Origin: Alterileibacterium massiliense
GTDB lineage: Bacteria > Bacillota > Clostridia > Peptostreptococcales > Anaerovoracaceae
Length of the DNA: 64,000 nt
Assembly: GCF_900104645.1 (NCBI RefSeq)
Contig: NZ_FNWE01000001.1
Coordinates: 255,765-319,764 of the forward strand
Reading direction: 5' to 3'
Under the pieces are notes generated by a model. That model ran no database searches, was not told where the DNA came from, and worked only from the letters and a program-made list of their open reading frames with translations. Each line of letters begins with the position of its first letter. Position 1 is the first letter of the stretch. Positions 62,710-64,000 of the stretch are shown here, in pieces. Position numbers and translations under genes: made by a program.

Positions 62710-63510
62710 ATGAAAAAAATTTTAGTACCAGTAGATGGTACGATGAGAAGCCTTACGGTATTTAAACAAATAAAAAAATCCTTTTCGCCAAAAGTCTTTG
62801 AAGTATTTCTGATAATGGTTCATGACAGCTTTGAATATACGCTTACCAGAATTGGCAGCGAAGAAAAGCTAAGGGAGATGGAAGAAAAGCTTAATTCAAT
62901 CGCTTCTAGCATGCCTGAATACGAAGTTCATAAGGTCACGAAAAGTGGAAAGCCAGGGCCTAAGATAATTGAATATGCAGATGAAATAAATGCAGACATG
63001 ATAATAATGACGAGGTCAACGAGTGCGGGAATGACAAATGCAATAGGCTCAACTTCCAAATATGTGCTAAGCCATGCACACTGCGGAGTTCTTTTCGTAA
63101 ATGATACCTCATTACTATCAGAATCACAGTATAGAGGCCTCGTGTATAAGAAAGAGCGTAGCATTGTTAATTTAAGGGGTCAGCTCAGCCTAAAGCACAG
63201 CGAATGTCTTTTGCCAATAGCCTATGGAAAGCTCTTATATCATATTGATGTTAGGAGAGGCAGGGTTAGGTTCGTGCACAGGTCTTTTAATGAAGAAACT
63301 CAGGATTGGGATATTTGCCCTGATGGTGAAACTAAAGAAAGCATAGAAATAAGTGAGGGAGAAACCAAGGACATAGTTATTGAGGTCAGAGAGGGAGTAA
63401 AGCCTGACAGAGTAAGAGTGATAAATAGAGGAATGAAAACAGAAGCGGTATTTTCATATGATGTAAAGATATTAGAACGCTATAATAGGAAAAAGCAGGA
63501 TAATGATTAA
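62710..63510 (+). CDS. Universal stress protein domain with an unknown C-terminal domain
   Basis: Residues 1-135 are a USP domain: KKILVPVDGTMRSLTVFKQI at the start, ADMIIMTRSTSAGMTNAIGSTSKYVLSHAHCGVLFV at the end. The Gly-2x-Gly-9x-Gly ATP motif is altered, so ATP binding is uncertain. Residues about 136-266 are a charged beta-rich domain I cannot name. Ordinary USPs are about 140-150 residues, so the second half is an added domain. Confidence 0.78.
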   Translation: MKKILVPVDGTMRSLTVFKQIKKSFSPKVFEVFLIMVHDSFEYTLTRIGSEEKLREMEEKLNSIASSMPEYEVHKVTKSGKPGPKIIEYADEINADMIIMTRSTSAGMTNAIGSTSKYVLSHAHCGVLFVNDTSLLSESQYRGLVYKKERSIVNLRGQLSLKHSECLLPIAYGKLLYHIDVRRGRVRFVHRSFNEETQDWDICPDGETKESIEISEGETKDIVIEVREGVKPDRVRVINRGMKTEAVFSYDVKILERYNRKKQDND

Positions 63511-63532
63511 TCAATTTGAAAGCTTAAGCGGA

Positions 63533-63561
63533 TTGACAACTTGGGCATATTTTGCTAATGT
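63533..63561 (+). promoter_or_regulatory. Promoter of scfA
   Basis: A perfect TTGACA lies 17 bp before TAATGT, with TG one base upstream (extended -10). Transcription would begin about 20 nt before scfA. Confidence 0.55.
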
Positions 63562-63589
63562 TAGATACAGTTTATGAGGAGGGTTAGCA

Positions 63590-63739
63590 ATGAAGAGAAT
63601 TAATACGATTTCAACAAGGGATTTATCAAAGTCATTGGATAAAGGTGGTTGTGGCGAGTGTCAGACTTCTTGCCAGTCAGCGAGCAAGACATCATGCAGC
63701 GTTGCAAACCAGAATTGCGAACAGTGTAAAGATAACTAA
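63590..63739 (+). CDS. scfA: SCIFF ranthipeptide precursor
   Basis: This 49-residue peptide follows GAGGAGGG. The leader RDLSKSLDKGG precedes the Cys-rich core beginning CGECQTSCQSASKTSC. Cys lie at 21, 24, 28, 36, 43 and 46, so the six-Cys count is kept. Relative to the usual SCIFF pattern, residue 32 is Ser instead of Cys, residue 37 is Ser instead of Thr, and an extra Cys sits at 46. The maturase gene follows after a hairpin. The product is a thioether-bridged peptide of unknown biological role, widely conserved in Clostridia. Confidence 0.95.
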   Translation: MKRINTISTRDLSKSLDKGGCGECQTSCQSASKTSCSVANQNCEQCKDN

Positions 63740-63749
63740 GGACTTAGAG

Positions 63750-63774
63750 ACGCTGCATAAAGGCAGCGTTTTTT
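63750..63774 (+). terminator. Terminator/attenuator between scfA and scfB
   Basis: ACGCTGC pairs with GCAGCGT, followed by a T run. Partial read-through would give excess precursor relative to maturase. Confidence 0.8.
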
Positions 63775-63813
63775 AATTGTTTAATTTAAGTAAATATAGG
63801 AAATAGATAGCTT

Positions 63814-64000
63814 ATGATACACCAATATAAGATGAATGGATATAATATTATAATTGACGGAAACTCTGGCTCTGTTCATTCAGTTGACGATTTGGCTTAT
63901 GATCTAATATCCATATATGGGAAATATAGCAAAGAAAAGATAATAGAAGAACTTCTCTCTAAATATGAATCAGATAAAATATCGAAGAATGATATTCGGG
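63814..64000 (+). CDS. scfB: SCIFF radical-SAM maturase, N-terminal part
   Basis: Sixty-two codons are visible before the window ends. The start MIHQYKMNGYNIIIDGNSGS and VHSVDDLAYDL matches the N-terminal peptide-recognition region of SCIFF maturases. The radical-SAM Cys motif would lie beyond the window. The position directly after scfA supports the call. The enzyme forms thioether links in the precursor. Confidence 0.88.
   Translation, partial: MIHQYKMNGYNIIIDGNSGSVHSVDDLAYDLISIYGKYSKEKIIEELLSKYESDKISKNDIR

Overview
This is a low-GC Gram-positive chromosome segment, most likely from an anaerobic member of the Clostridia. Supporting signs are strong AGGAGG-type ribosome sites, A/T-rich codon use, the SCIFF peptide gene with its radical-SAM maturase at the right edge, a rubredoxin-fused glutamate-synthase-like oxidoreductase, Old Yellow Enzyme family proteins and a PyrD-PyrK dihydroorotate dehydrogenase. 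A relative of Mogibacterium or Eubacterium (Anaerovoracaceae) would fit, but genus cannot be fixed from this window.

Layout. Bases 1-5.0 kb hold a partial YkvI-like membrane protein, a 3-hydroxyacyl-CoA dehydrogenase and a polar amino-acid ABC importer ending in a YgjP-type metallopeptidase. Bases 5.1-17.1 kb form a long co-directional housekeeping run: ftsE-ftsX, an M23 murein hydrolase, recJ, a CtpA-type protease, a phosphopantetheinyl transferase, recX, tcdA, a phosphoesterase, a pyrimidine-nucleoside phosphorylase, a lipid kinase and a D,D-carboxypeptidase. A tRNA-Ser(CGA) gene follows at 17156-17247.

Bases 17245-35508 are an integrated accessory island, built from two tandem cassettes (about 12.5 and 5.7 kb). 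It lies between the tRNA-Ser gene and what appears to be that gene's native terminator, now about 18 kb away. Both cassettes begin with the same roughly 200-bp left end, finish with related right ends, and meet at CCAAATAAG-like junctions. Cassette 1 carries a decayed serine recombinase, mobC, an oriT-like region, an IS110 element, an AraC regulator, an ECF importer, a pair of ABC half-transporters and a MATE exporter. Cassette 2 carries a second ABC pair, a SAM methyltransferase, an isoprenylcysteine-methyltransferase-like protein and an unknown membrane protein, behind a promoter overlapped by a 12-bp-arm palindrome. The IS110 element contains an apparent bridge RNA whose target and donor guide segments can be read against its own boundaries.

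Bases 35.6-49.8 kb hold a fluoride-riboswitch operon (crcB plus a CPA2 antiporter), flavoenzymes, a two-component system with an ABC-2 exporter, a rubredoxin-GltS-like oxidoreductase, an alanine/sodium symporter, trmL and two small stress-type proteins. An LCP-family protein then converges on a minus-strand pyrimidine operon, pyrC-carB-pyrK-pyrD-pyrF-pyrE-pyrB. No carA is nearby, and PyrB is fused to only the zinc domain of PyrI. The right end has a CofE-family protein, an unknown membrane-anchored protein, a USP-domain protein, and scfA-scfB (ranthipeptide/SCIFF). In this SCIFF peptide the two residues reported to be crosslinked in the model peptide are both serine.
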